Positions 7,230 through 15,483 of a stretch of DNA of 64,000 nt are shown here, one piece after another. Positions within the stretch are counted from its first letter, which is position 1; the number at the start of each line of letters is the position of its first letter. The position numbers were made by a program, and so were the translations under genes. The notes under the pieces were generated by a model, which had not been told where the DNA came from, did no database searches, and saw nothing but the letters and a program-made list of their open reading frames with translations. This DNA is from CAJMNU01 sp905214855 (GTDB taxonomy: Bacteria; Bacillota; Clostridia; Lachnospirales; Lachnospiraceae). Location: assembly GCA_937890595.1 (NCBI GenBank), contig CALADM010000030.1, positions 50,338 through 114,337 of the forward strand, written 5' to 3'.

Positions 7230-8657
7230 TTATTGTTTTACGAAACCATTTTCCCCGTAAACATATCCAAGTTTTCCACTGACTTCTGAGATCACATGGA
7301 TCAATTCTTCATCTGTGATAACAGTAACACGTCCTTCTTCATACTGCTTATCTACCCACTCTTTGATCCCATGTACCAGATCAGATGTCTTATCCAGTTG
7401 CCCATCGCCATGCAGTTTAAAATAAGTATTCATCCAGTGGGCAATACCCGCCAGACCAGAAGTATTGGATACAGCACACAGAACCGGACGATTCAGGAAT
7501 TTCTCTGTATCAAAAATATTGTAGATCTCTTCATTCTTCAAAAGACCATCTGCATGGATACCAGCTCTTGTGACATTAAAATTCTTTCCCACAAACGGAG
7601 TTCTTGGCGGGATCTGGTAGCCAATCTCTTTCTCATAGTATTCTGCCAGCTCTGTGATCACAGTCGTATCCATACCATTCAGATCTCCACGCAGCTGTGC
7701 ATACTCAAACACCATCGCCTCCAGTGGTGTATTGCCTGTTCTCTCACCAATCCCAAATAAAGAAGTATTGACCCCAGAACATCCATACAGCCATGCTGTC
7801 GTTGAATTAGAAACTGCTTTGTAAAAATCATTATGTCCATGCCACTCCAGCAGTTCATGTGGTACTCCTGCGTGGGTATGAAGTGCATAAATGATTCCCT
7901 GTACGCTTCTCGGAATAACCGCACCCGGATAATTCACACCATATCCCATGGTATCACAGGCACGGATCTTGATCGGAATTTTGTATTCTTCCATCAACCG
8001 CATCAGTTCCAGACAAAACGGAACTACATATCCATAAATATCTGCTCTTGTGATGTCCTCCAAATGGCATCTTGGGCTGATCCCCTCTTCCAGACAATCT
8101 CTGACAATACTGAGATAATGTTCCATCGCCTGTCGTCTTGTCATCTTCAATTTCAGGAAAATATGGTAGTCGGAGCAGCTTACTAAGATTCCCGTTTCTT
8201 TCATGCCAATCTCTTTCACCAGCTTAAAATCTTCCTTGCTGGCGCGGATCCAGCTCGTGATCTCTGGGAACTGATACCCTCTCTCCATACACTGATACAC
8301 AGCATCCCTGTCTTTCTTACTGTACAGGAAGAACTCACAGGCACGGATCATGCCGTTTGGTCCTCCCAATCTGTGCAGATAATCATAGATCGTTACGATC
8401 TGCTTTGTAGAGTATGGGGCGCGTGACTGCTGCCCATCACGGAAAGTGGTATCTGTGATCCAGATATTACGGGGCATGTTATGGGGAACTACCCTGTCAT
8501 TAAACGGGATCTTCGGTACCTCGGAATAAGGAAACATATTTCGAAATACATTGGGTTTTTCTACATCGTCCAAAATATACATATGCTCTTCGATCTCAAG
8601 AAGATTCTTTTTTTCATTCATGCTGACTGGGCGATTTTCGAAAATATTTTGATTCAT
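7230..8657 (-). CDS. Putative Re-citrate synthase (HMGL/isopropylmalate synthase-like)
   Basis: 475-aa HMGL-like TIM-barrel acyltransferase. Motifs: ITDTTFRDGQQSR (metal-binding Asp, catalytic Arg), CHLEDITRADIYG, metal-binding HGHNDF and FGIGERTGNTPLEAM, then a C-terminal region with THAGVP and TRAGIHADGL. The same fold covers isopropylmalate, homocitrate, citramalate and Re-citrate synthases. Leucine or lysine genes are absent here, whereas aconitase and icd follow on the same strand, so Re-citrate synthase (acetyl-CoA + oxaloacetate, known from Clostridium kluyveri and relatives) is the best inference. GGAGACC precedes the ATG at 8657. No LeuA-dimer regulatory domain is recognisable. Homocitrate synthase is the main alternative. 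Confidence 0.8.
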   Translation of the reverse strand: MNQNIFENRPVSMNEKKNLLEIEEHMYILDDVEKPNVFRNMFPYSEVPKIPFNDRVVPHNMPRNIWITDTTFRDGQQSRAPYSTKQIVTIYDYLHRLGGPNGMIRACEFFLYSKKDRDAVYQCMERGYQFPEITSWIRASKEDFKLVKEIGMKETGILVSCSDYHIFLKLKMTRRQAMEHYLSIVRDCLEEGISPRCHLEDITRADIYGYVVPFCLELMRLMEEYKIPIKIRACDTMGYGVNYPGAVIPRSVQGIIYALHTHAGVPHELLEWHGHNDFYKAVSNSTTAWLYGCSGVNTSLFGIGERTGNTPLEAMVFEYAQLRGDLNGMDTTVITELAEYYEKEIGYQIPPRTPFVGKNFNVTRAGIHADGLLKNEEIYNIFDTEKFLNRPVLCAVSNTSGLAGIAHWMNTYFKLHGDGQLDKTSDLVHGIKEWVDKQYEEGRVTVITDEELIHVISEVSGKLGYVYGENGFVKQ

Positions 8658-8736
8658 GTTGGTCTCCTTTCTGGATTCCTGCGGGGATTGTACCGGCAGA
8701 TTAGATGCTTTTTATTTGAAAAGCTTCCCTTGAATT

Positions 8737-8772
8737 TTGTATAATTGTATACAATTATACAATTTTTGTCAA
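8737..8772 (-). promoter_or_regulatory. Promoter with overlapping 26-bp perfect palindrome (putative GntR operator)
   Basis: Minus strand: TTGACA (8772-8767), 17-nt spacer, TACAAT (8749-8744), reading into the citrate synthase-like gene 86 nt away. A perfect palindrome, TTGTATAATTGTA and its exact reverse complement, occupies 8737-8762 and covers the -10 and most of the spacer, so a bound protein would block polymerase. Its centre TTGTATACAA fits FadR/FCD-type GntR sites. A repressor role for the GntR protein at 6500-7162 is inferred. Confidence 0.8.
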
Positions 8773-8793
8773 GCAAAAAAAATCACATAAACT
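8766..8793 (+). promoter_or_regulatory. Possible divergent promoter for the MATE gene
   Basis: Plus strand: TTGTCA (8766-8771), 16-nt spacer, TAAACT (8788-8793). Its -35 overlaps the -35 of the leftward promoter. This is weaker than the leftward promoter. Confidence 0.4.
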
Positions 8794-8898
8794 CCTCTGG
8801 ACAAACTCCACCTTATATGATAGTCTGAGTAATATAGAGTTCCAATTTATTTGGGCTATTTTTTTGCAAATTTTTATTTATTAAAGGAGGTTTCTGTC

Positions 8899-10251
8899 AT
8901 GAAGGGCAAATCCATTGCCGAAGAAAAAAACCAGATCATTGAAGGCGTGATTTGGAAGCAACTTCTGTTTTTCTTTTTCCCGATCCTTTTGGGAACCTTT
9001 TTCCAACAGCTTTATAATACAGCGGATGCGATCATTGTTGGAAAATTTGTGGGAAAAGAAGCTCTGGCTGCTGTTGGCGGAACCAGCAGCACCATCATCA
9101 ACCTGTTTGTCGGTTTCTTTGTCGGGCTTTCCTCCGGTGCTACCGTTATCATCTCCCAGTTCTTTGGGGCAAGAGATCATGATGGTGTCAGCCGTGCGGT
9201 ACATACATCCGTCGCCCTTGCCATTACAGGTGGCATCATCATTATGATCATCGGAATCGCCATTGCCCCTTGGATGCTCACGATCATGGGAACGCCAGCT
9301 GACGTATTTGATGGTTCTCTGACCTATATGCGGATTTATTTCTTGGGTATGATCGCATCTCTTCTATATAATATAGGTACAGGTATCCTGCGTGCTGTAG
9401 GAGATTCCAAACGTCCTCTGTACTTTTTGATGGCAGCCTGTCTGGTAAATATCATCTTGGATATTGTTTTGGTGCTTGGCTTTCAGCTTGGTGTACTTGG
9501 CGTTGCTGTTGCTACTGTACTTTCCCAAGTCGTCAGTGCTGTTTTGGTCATCCTCACTCTGCTGCGCTCCAATACTTCCTGTAGACTCTTTCCAAGACAG
9601 ATCCGTCTGGATTTCTCTCTCCTTAGAAGAATTCTGGTGATCGGACTTCCAGCTGGGCTTCAGTCCGTTATGTACACGGTTTCCAACATGATCATTCAGG
9701 CAAGTGTAAACTCCTTTGGTACAGATACTGTAGCTGCATGGACCGCATATGGCAAGATCGACTCCTTCTTCTGGATGATCATCAGTGCCTTTGGCATCTC
9801 CATCACTACATTTGTAGGGCAAAATTATGGAGCACGTCTCTTTGACCGTATGAAAAAGAGTGTAAATGTATGTCTTGCTATGTCCTTTGGTGTTACTATC
9901 TCCATCAGTATTATCCTCTTCTTTGCCGGTCAATATGTTTTTGAACTGTTTACCAACGATCCGGAAGTCATACGCATTGGTATGGAAATCCTCCGTTTTA
10001 TCGTCCCTACTTTCTTTACTTATGTATGTATTGAAATTTTATCTGGTGCAGCAAGAGGAACTGGTGACACTCTGATCCCAACGCTCATCACAGCATTAGG
10101 TGTCTGTGTTCTGCGTGCTGTCTGGGTTTTGGGTGTTGTCCCATCCCATCACACAATCCAGATGGTCGTATTCAGCTATCCTTTGACATGGAGTATTTCC
10201 TCACTGGCATTCGTTGTCTATTATCTGTTTAGAAAAAGACAGTGGAAATAA
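8899..10251 (+). CDS. MATE family efflux transporter
   Basis: 450-aa polytopic membrane protein, about 12 membrane segments, of the multidrug and toxin extrusion (DinF/NorM-like) family. The start LFFFFPILLGTFFQQLYNTADAI is the classic first helix with the conserved QQLYN-AD, followed by FVGKEALAAVG. Cation-coupled export is the usual role; substrate unknown. The ATG at 8899 has AAAGGAGG 8 nt upstream; in-frame codons further upstream lack one. It is divergent from the citrate synthase-like gene and ends before a strong bidirectional hairpin. Confidence 0.93.
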   Translation: MKGKSIAEEKNQIIEGVIWKQLLFFFFPILLGTFFQQLYNTADAIIVGKFVGKEALAAVGGTSSTIINLFVGFFVGLSSGATVIISQFFGARDHDGVSRAVHTSVALAITGGIIIMIIGIAIAPWMLTIMGTPADVFDGSLTYMRIYFLGMIASLLYNIGTGILRAVGDSKRPLYFLMAACLVNIILDIVLVLGFQLGVLGVAVATVLSQVVSAVLVILTLLRSNTSCRLFPRQIRLDFSLLRRILVIGLPAGLQSVMYTVSNMIIQASVNSFGTDTVAAWTAYGKIDSFFWMIISAFGISITTFVGQNYGARLFDRMKKSVNVCLAMSFGVTISISIILFFAGQYVFELFTNDPEVIRIGMEILRFIVPTFFTYVCIEILSGAARGTGDTLIPTLITALGVCVLRAVWVLGVVPSHHTIQMVVFSYPLTWSISSLAFVVYYLFRKRQWK

Positions 10252-10320
10252 GACATTTTACAGATTACCAGCCATAAATAAAAAATTTCCATGAGCTTAG
10301 AAAAGAAAAGCCCATATGCA

Positions 10321-10366
10321 AAAGAGATGCAAAAAGACTCTATACTCTGTCTTTTTGCATCTCTTT
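10321..10366. terminator. Bidirectional Rho-independent terminator
   Basis: Perfect 18-bp stem (10321-10338 with 10349-10366, arm AAAGAGATGCAAAAAGAC) around a 10-nt loop, between the convergent MATE and ilvE genes. Confidence 0.9.
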
Positions 10367-10403
10367 GATTTTACAATGGTATTCTATTGTTATGATATCA
10401 CGA

Positions 10404-11468
10404 TCATTCCAGCACAGTTGTCCATCCAAAGACATCTTCCTCTTTACCCCACTGGATACCAGTCAGGTAATCATACAATTTCTGTGTCAGTTCACCGATC
10501 TTATTGTCATGGATCGTGACAATATCTCCTTTATAGTTCAAAACACTGACAGGAGAAATAACAGCTGCTGTACCTGTTCCGAATACTTCTTCCAAAGTAC
10601 CATCATGACCTGCTTTCATCAGATCATCAATGGAAAGACGGTCTTCTACAACCTCATATCCCCACTTTTTCAGGATCTGGATAATAGAATCACGGGTTAC
10701 CCCCGGAAGTACTGTTCCATCGATCGGAGCTGTGTGGATCTTACCGGCAATCTTAAACATGATATTCATGCTGCCTACTTCTTCCACATACTTTCTCTCT
10801 ACACCGTCCAGCCAAAGAACCTGAGAATATCCCATCTTCTCTGCCTTAGCCTGTGCGATCATGGAAACTGCATAATTGCCGCCGCATTTTGCAAAACCTG
10901 TTCCGCCTTTCACTGCACGGACATACTCATCTTCTACTACGATCTTGACCGGATTCAGTCCCTCTGCATAATATGCACCTACCGGAGAGCAGACAATGCA
11001 GAATGTAAAATGATGGGATGTGTGAAGCCCGATCTGTCCCTCATTTGTAAACATAAAAGGACGGATATATAAAGAAGTCTCTGGTGCGTGGGGAACCCAG
11101 TCTTCATCTACTTTTACCAATGCCTTTACTGCCTCAACAAACATTTCTTCCGGAAATGCAGGCATACACAGTCTGGCATTGGAATTGATCATACGGCGGG
11201 CATTCATCTCCGGACGGAAGAGCTGTACCTTTCCATCTGCTCTTCTGTATGCCTTCAATCCCTCAAAAGTCTCCTGTGCATAATGCAGTGCCACTGCTGT
11301 CGGCTGCATCTCAAGCGGTCCATATGGCACGATCCTTGCATCATGCCAGCCTTCCTCACCATCATAGTTCATCAAAAACATATGATCTGTCATATATTTA
11401 CCGAAACCCAAATTTGCCTCATCTGGCTTCTGCTTTGGATTTGCTGTTTTTGTAATTTTTATCTCCAT
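10404..11468 (-). CDS. ilvE: Branched-chain amino acid aminotransferase
   Basis: 354-aa PLP enzyme (fold type IV) that transfers the amino group between glutamate and the branched-chain 2-oxo acids, the last step of Leu/Ile/Val synthesis. Motifs: HYAQETFEGLKAYR, RPEMNARRM, SLYIRPFMF, the Schiff-base lysine in GTGFAKCGGNYA, and the PLP-binding EEVGSMNIMF and VFGTGTAAVISPV. Length matches the long BCAT2-like subfamily. GAGGAGG precedes the ATG. It is monocistronic between a shared terminator and a promoter at 11503-11530; no leader attenuator was seen. Confidence 0.96.
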   Translation of the reverse strand: MEIKITKTANPKQKPDEANLGFGKYMTDHMFLMNYDGEEGWHDARIVPYGPLEMQPTAVALHYAQETFEGLKAYRRADGKVQLFRPEMNARRMINSNARLCMPAFPEEMFVEAVKALVKVDEDWVPHAPETSLYIRPFMFTNEGQIGLHTSHHFTFCIVCSPVGAYYAEGLNPVKIVVEDEYVRAVKGGTGFAKCGGNYAVSMIAQAKAEKMGYSQVLWLDGVERKYVEEVGSMNIMFKIAGKIHTAPIDGTVLPGVTRDSIIQILKKWGYEVVEDRLSIDDLMKAGHDGTLEEVFGTGTAAVISPVSVLNYKGDIVTIHDNKIGELTQKLYDYLTGIQWGKEEDVFGWTTVLE

Positions 11469-11502
11469 ATCCGAATCCTCCTCAAAGCTCTTAACTGCCC
11501 TT

Positions 11503-11530
11503 ATTATATCACGTCTCTTTTAAATAGCAA
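11503..11530 (-). promoter_or_regulatory. Promoter of ilvE
   Basis: Minus strand: TTGCTA (11530-11525), 16-nt spacer, TATAAT (11508-11503), about 35 nt before the ATG. Confidence 0.65.
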
Positions 11531-11649
11531 TATGCTTTGAAGTTATCTTCTATATAGATTTTTCATACAAAGTATAACTTATATTTATTACAAATCCTAC
11601 AGTCTGCTCAAATATGTCTTTCTTATATCCATATCCAAATTTCAAACGA

Positions 11650-12504
11650 TCATCCCAAATACGCTTTTAACCGTTCAAACTCTTTTTCCATCATCTCATA
11701 TCCATGCTGATAAAGCTCCAAAAGTTTTTCACTGTCTGTCTCCATTCTGGAAACTGGTTTGATCTGCGGACGCAGAACAAAGATCTTTCCCTCTTCCTCC
11801 AATCGATCGATCACATCCATCATACGATTATAACGTGTTGGACGCTTGACAACTGCTTTGACAAATTCAGGATATTCCTGATACCTTCTGTAAGTTGCCA
11901 GATTCAAAACTCGGCTGTTCTTTTTTCTGTAACCTTTTCTTTTGGTAAGAACTACAATGTGTTTGCGATATCCCATCTCCACAGCACGACGCAAAGGAAC
12001 GGAATCCGCTATACCTCCATCCATATAAGGAATCCCGTGGATCTCCACAATATCTGTAAAAAGAGGCATACTGCTTGAGGCACGACAGATCTTCATAAAC
12101 TGTGTCTTGTCCTCATGGGCATCCATATACTCCGCTTTTCCTGTCTGACAATTCGTGACAACCATCTCACACTGCATTTTAGATGCAAAATATGTTTCAA
12201 AATCAAAAGGATAAATCTCATTGGGATATTTATCAAATACAAGATCCATATCATATACTGGCTTTCTATGGAATACATTCTCCATACGGATATAGGGTTC
12301 TTCATCCGGTGTCTGTATAAAACAGTCTCTTGTCCGTCCAATCTGTCTGGAAACATAATCCACTGCATTACAGGCACCGGCAGAAACTCCCACTACATAT
12401 TTGGTATAAAAATCCTGTTCCATCAAATAGTCCAATACACCAGATGTAAACAGTCCCCTTGCTGCACCACCTTCCAGAACCATACTGCAATTCACTAATT
12501 CCAT
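11650..12504 (-). CDS. Patatin-like phospholipase family protein
   Basis: 284-aa predicted serine acyl hydrolase. It has the patatin oxyanion loop GGAARG (residues 12-17), nucleophile elbow GVSAG (Ser41) and the catalytic Asp in MDGGIADSVPL, forming the Ser-Asp dyad. This arrangement matches the RssA/YjjU bacterial group, probably acting on lipid esters in the cytosol. No signal peptide. It stands alone, about 180 nt past the ilvE promoter region; upstream lies the anti-sigma gene. Substrate unknown. Confidence 0.92.
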   Translation of the reverse strand: MELVNCSMVLEGGAARGLFTSGVLDYLMEQDFYTKYVVGVSAGACNAVDYVSRQIGRTRDCFIQTPDEEPYIRMENVFHRKPVYDMDLVFDKYPNEIYPFDFETYFASKMQCEMVVTNCQTGKAEYMDAHEDKTQFMKICRASSSMPLFTDIVEIHGIPYMDGGIADSVPLRRAVEMGYRKHIVVLTKRKGYRKKNSRVLNLATYRRYQEYPEFVKAVVKRPTRYNRMMDVIDRLEEEGKIFVLRPQIKPVSRMETDSEKLLELYQHGYEMMEKEFERLKAYLG

Positions 12505-12624
12505 ATTTCTATCCTTTCCGGATCATACGTATCCGTCCGTTTTCTTTTTGTCCTGATATCTATAGAATATACAAAATCCAGTGAAAAAATACAATTACGA
12601 TTCTATGAATTTTTTCGTTCTTTT

Positions 12625-13401
12625 TTATTGAGCCAATACCTCCTTCGCCATCGCCAAAAAGTCATTTTCATCCATCACAGTTTCATCTAAAATCATGAGT
12701 CTATACACAGCTCCGTTTTCTTCCCAGTCAATCGACTTAATATATTTATCTTCTATCTGATCTGTACCATAAGATACAAAAAGCTCTCCTTTTTCCATCT
12801 GTGTCTTTTCTTCTTCTGATACCTGATAATCTGGCGGAACCATACGGTAATGATCCACTGTATAGTAAGCTGTAAGCTCTTCATTTATTGGCAGCATAGT
12901 TCCTCGTTTTTCTTCTTCTGCCCATTTAGATACAGAAAAGAAAACATCAGCCTCTCCGGCTTTATGGTATGTTACAGACAATTCTGGGAAAGCATCTACA
13001 TGGTTTCCATCTGTGTCATTCGCATTGACTGTAATCACCTGACCTCTGGAAAAAGTATACCCATTGGCAAATTTTTCCGGCATTTTCACATCATATCCCA
13101 ATTTTTTATCTGCATCTTTCTTCATCTCATCATACTCATGGATATCATCCATCACACTTGAACCAGAAGAATATCCCGCAATCTTTCCTGCTGCCACAGC
13201 ACCTCCTGCACATAACATACAAAGTACTCCTACTGCACACACCACTTTCTTCCAACTTGTCTTTCTCATCCTTTTTTCCTCCTTTTTTTCTCTTATAATT
13301 GCAAACCGGATTCTTTCTTTTACCAGTGGATCTATCTCCACTTTTTTTGCACTTCTTTCCAGAGCTCCCTGTATTGCTTCATCCCATTCATCACGTCTCA
13401 T
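12625..13401 (-). CDS. Anti-sigma-like membrane protein (DUF4367-type C-terminus)
   Basis: 258-aa protein with a charged cytosolic N-terminus (residues 1-48), one membrane segment (about 49-70, KKVVCAVGVLCMLCAGGAVAAG) and an outside domain ending in SIDWEENGAVYRLMILDE and a final helix, which resembles DUF4367. It overlaps the upstream sigma gene by 11 bp; GGAGG lies 7 nt before the ATG inside the sigma gene. This topology and pairing are typical of anti-sigma factors that hold an ECF sigma at the membrane until a signal arrives. The signal is unknown. Confidence 0.8.
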   Translation of the reverse strand: MRRDEWDEAIQGALERSAKKVEIDPLVKERIRFAIIREKKEEKRMRKTSWKKVVCAVGVLCMLCAGGAVAAGKIAGYSSGSSVMDDIHEYDEMKKDADKKLGYDVKMPEKFANGYTFSRGQVITVNANDTDGNHVDAFPELSVTYHKAGEADVFFSVSKWAEEEKRGTMLPINEELTAYYTVDHYRMVPPDYQVSEEEKTQMEKGELFVSYGTDQIEDKYIKSIDWEENGAVYRLMILDETVMDENDFLAMAKEVLAQ

Positions 13402-14005
13402 GGCGAATCCTCCCTTCTGTCAAGATATCGTTAGCTTTCCTTTCACTTTTCTGTTCTTCCTGAAGCATCTCCTTTAAATTTCTTCTCGCTGTATAAAGCC
13501 GGGATTTCACAGTTCCTTCCATACTATGCAGCACGTTTGCGATCTCTTTTGTAGAAAGTCCATTAAAATAATACAAAACCACTACTGTTCTCTGCTTCAC
13601 TGGCAATTTTAAAACCGCCTGACACACCCTTTCATCCTGCTGTTTTTGCATCACTGCCTCTAGTGGCTGTAAATTTTGATCTTCCCTCTCTCCGTATTTT
13701 TCAGGGATCAACTCCTGTGGATATTCTTTTTGCTGTTTTCTGCACTGTTTCCATGCTGAACGAGTCAATATCTTATAAAACCAACTCCGAAATCCCTCTG
13801 GATGTTTCAATTGTTTTCTATGGCTATAGCAAATGGTAAAAGTCTCCTGTACGATATCTTCACTGTCTGCCCTATTGCCACAGATTAACCATGCCATACG
13901 GATCGCTTCTGCATAATACGCTTCAAACAGATTGGAAAATGCCTCTTCCTCTCCCTGCTGGAACTGAATGACCCATTGCAGTCTTTCTGCATTTCCATCT
14001 TCCAT
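13391..14005 (-). CDS. ECF-type RNA polymerase sigma-70 factor
   Basis: 204-aa sigma factor. Region 2 (about residues 20-85) contains DSEDIVQETFTICYSHRKQLKHP, and region 4 (about 130-185) LPVKQRTVVVLYYFNGLSTKEIA followed by GTVKSRLYTARRNL, the HTH that reads the -35. The ATG at 14005 is chosen because AAAGGAGG is 9 nt upstream; an ATG 51 nt earlier has none. It is cotranscribed with the anti-sigma-like gene. Autoregulation is usual for such pairs, but I could not identify a confident ECF promoter upstream. Confidence 0.93.
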   Translation of the reverse strand: MEDGNAERLQWVIQFQQGEEEAFSNLFEAYYAEAIRMAWLICGNRADSEDIVQETFTICYSHRKQLKHPEGFRSWFYKILTRSAWKQCRKQQKEYPQELIPEKYGEREDQNLQPLEAVMQKQQDERVCQAVLKLPVKQRTVVVLYYFNGLSTKEIANVLHSMEGTVKSRLYTARRNLKEMLQEEQKSERKANDILTEGRIRHET

Positions 14006-14125
14006 TCTTTCTGCCCTCCTTTGATGTGTCTGATATATAGAGCAACTTCTCTTCACTTTGGTTCATTTTTTGCAGCATTATTTTTTCCATATTGATAAAT
14101 CTTTACAATTGTCTAAAATCAAGCA

Positions 14126-14162
14126 CAAAAACAGACCCGTAAATCCTAAGATCTACGGGTCT
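14126..14162 (-). terminator. Rho-independent terminator of tRNA-Asn
   Basis: Minus strand: stem AGACCCGTA/TACGGGTCT with a 12-nt loop, followed by GTTTTTG; it lies 10 nt beyond the tRNA-Asn end. Confidence 0.85.
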
Positions 14163-14172
14163 ATCCTTTTAA

Positions 14173-14245
14173 CTCCCCCTGTTGGACTCGAACCAACGAC
14201 ACTGCGGTTAACAGCCGCATGCTCTACCGACTGAGCTAAGGAGGA
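14173..14245 (-). tRNA. tRNA-Asn (anticodon GTT)
   Basis: 73 nt; acceptor TCCTCCT/AGGGGGA with one T-G pair, G discriminator, anticodon stem TGCGG/CCGCA with loop CTGTTAA, T-arm GTTGGTTCGAGTCCAAC. CCA not encoded. Confidence 0.96.
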
Positions 14246-14310
14246 ACATGAAATCATTCATTTATGAACTCTATTATAACAATCTCCCTGTAATTGTCAA
14301 GGTTTTTCAG

Positions 14311-14345
14311 AAAAAAAGCCCTTGGAAATCTAATATTTCCAAGGG
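14311..14345 (-). terminator. Terminator of the infC-rpmI-rplT operon
   Basis: Minus strand: stem CCCTTGGAAA/TTTCCAAGGG with a 7-nt loop, then CTTTTTTT, 13 nt past the rplT stop. Confidence 0.93.
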
Positions 14346-14357
14346 ACATTCTGTTCA

Positions 14358-14714
14358 TTAAGCCAGTTTTGCTTTTGCTAACTCAGCCAGTTTTGCAAAG
14401 CCTTCTGCATCGTTGATTGCCATATCAGACAATACCTTACGGTTCATCTCAACACCAGCCAGCTTTAAGCCATACATAAACTTGCTGTAGGACAGACCAT
14501 TGATTCTTGCAGCAGCGTTGATACGAGCAATCCAGAGCTGTCTGAACTGTCTCTTTCTCTCTTTTCTGCCTGCATAAGAGCTTGTTAATGCTCTCATTAC
14601 GGACTGTTTCGCTACTCTATACTGTTTGGAACGAGCGCCTCTGTAGCCTTTTGCCATTTTCAGCACTCTATTGTGTTTCTTCTTAGCATTCATACCGCCT
14701 TTAATTCTTGCCAT
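14358..14714 (-). CDS. rplT: 50S ribosomal protein L20
   Basis: 118 aa, the usual length. It begins MARIKGGMNAKKKHNRVLK and carries the basic N-terminal helix followed by RQFRQLWIARINAAARINGLSYS. It binds 23S rRNA during early 50S assembly, and in Firmicutes it also binds the operon leader to repress its own synthesis. Third gene of the operon, 34 nt after rpmI, with a strong terminator behind it. Confidence 0.98.
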   Translation of the reverse strand: MARIKGGMNAKKKHNRVLKMAKGYRGARSKQYRVAKQSVMRALTSSYAGRKERKRQFRQLWIARINAAARINGLSYSKFMYGLKLAGVEMNRKVLSDMAINDAEGFAKLAELAKAKLA

Positions 14715-14748
14715 CGGTTCTTCCTCCTTCTACTGTGCGCGCTTCCAA

Positions 14749-14946
14749 TTATAAATATGGTAAGATTTTCTTCATTACTTTTGCGTTTGTAGCGTCAGTA
14801 ATGATATCCTTACGCAGGTTTCTTTTTCTCTTTGTGCTCTTCTTTGTTAAGATATGGGATTTGTAAGCTTTATTTCTTACTAACTTTCCTGTTCCTGTCT
14901 TTTTGAAACGCTTTGCAGCAGCTCTGCTAGTTTTTAATTTCGGCAT
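14749..14946 (-). CDS. rpmI: 50S ribosomal protein L35
   Basis: 65 aa, usual length; sequence MPKLKTSRAAAKRFKKTGTG is diagnostic. Very basic. Second gene of the operon, 30 nt downstream of infC, with an AAGGAGG-like site before the ATG. Confidence 0.98.
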   Translation of the reverse strand: MPKLKTSRAAAKRFKKTGTGKLVRNKAYKSHILTKKSTKRKRNLRKDIITDATNAKVMKKILPYL

Positions 14947-14976
14947 TGTATTTTCCTCCTTAATAATGGTATATTT

Positions 14977-15483
14977 TTAACGTTTTGCAGTTAAAAACAT
15001 GATCATGCTTCTGCCTTCTATCTTGGAAGGTTTATCTACGACTGCAACATCTGCCAACTTCTCCGCAAAATCATCCAAAATATGTTTGTGATTTCCCATA
15101 TGTGCCATCTCACGACCGCGGAAACGCAATGTCACTTTTACTTTATCGCCTTTTTCGATAAACTTTCTGGCAGCGCTAACCTTTGTATTCAAATCATTCG
15201 TATCAATATTTGGAGATAAACGAACTTCCTTTACATCCATTACCTTTTGTTTCTTCTTTGCCTCTTTTTCTTTGCGGGCAAGCTCATAACGGTATTTGCC
15301 ATAATCAATGATCTTACATACTGGTGGTTTTGCTGTTGGAGCAATCTTTACCAGATCTAATTCTGCCTCTCTGGCCAACTTATATGCATCTTTTGCGGAC
15401 ATAATGCCCAGCTGCTCGCCATCTTCACCAATCAGGCGGACTTCTTTGTCTCTGATCTGTTCGTTAATCATTAAATCGCTAAT
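14977..15483 (-). CDS. infC: Translation initiation factor IF-3 (ATT start)
   Basis: 168 aa. N-domain motif MINEQIRDKEVRLIGEDG; C-domain contains LSPNIDTNDLNTKV, VTLRFRGREMAH and a final SMIMFLTAKR. I place the start at ATT (15483): GGAGG is 9 nt upstream and the protein then reads ISDLMINEQIR. Unusual ATT/ATA starts are a known hallmark of infC, letting IF-3 limit its own synthesis. A downstream ATG (MINEQ, 12 nt later) is the alternative. An upstream ATG at 15564 lies inside the attenuator hairpin and is not credible. Confidence 0.95.
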   Translation of the reverse strand: MSDLMINEQIRDKEVRLIGEDGEQLGIMSAKDAYKLAREAELDLVKIAPTAKPPVCKIIDYGKYRYELARKEKEAKKKQKVMDVKEVRLSPNIDTNDLNTKVSAARKFIEKGDKVKVTLRFRGREMAHMGNHKHILDDFAEKLADVAVVDKPSKIEGRSMIMFLTAKR

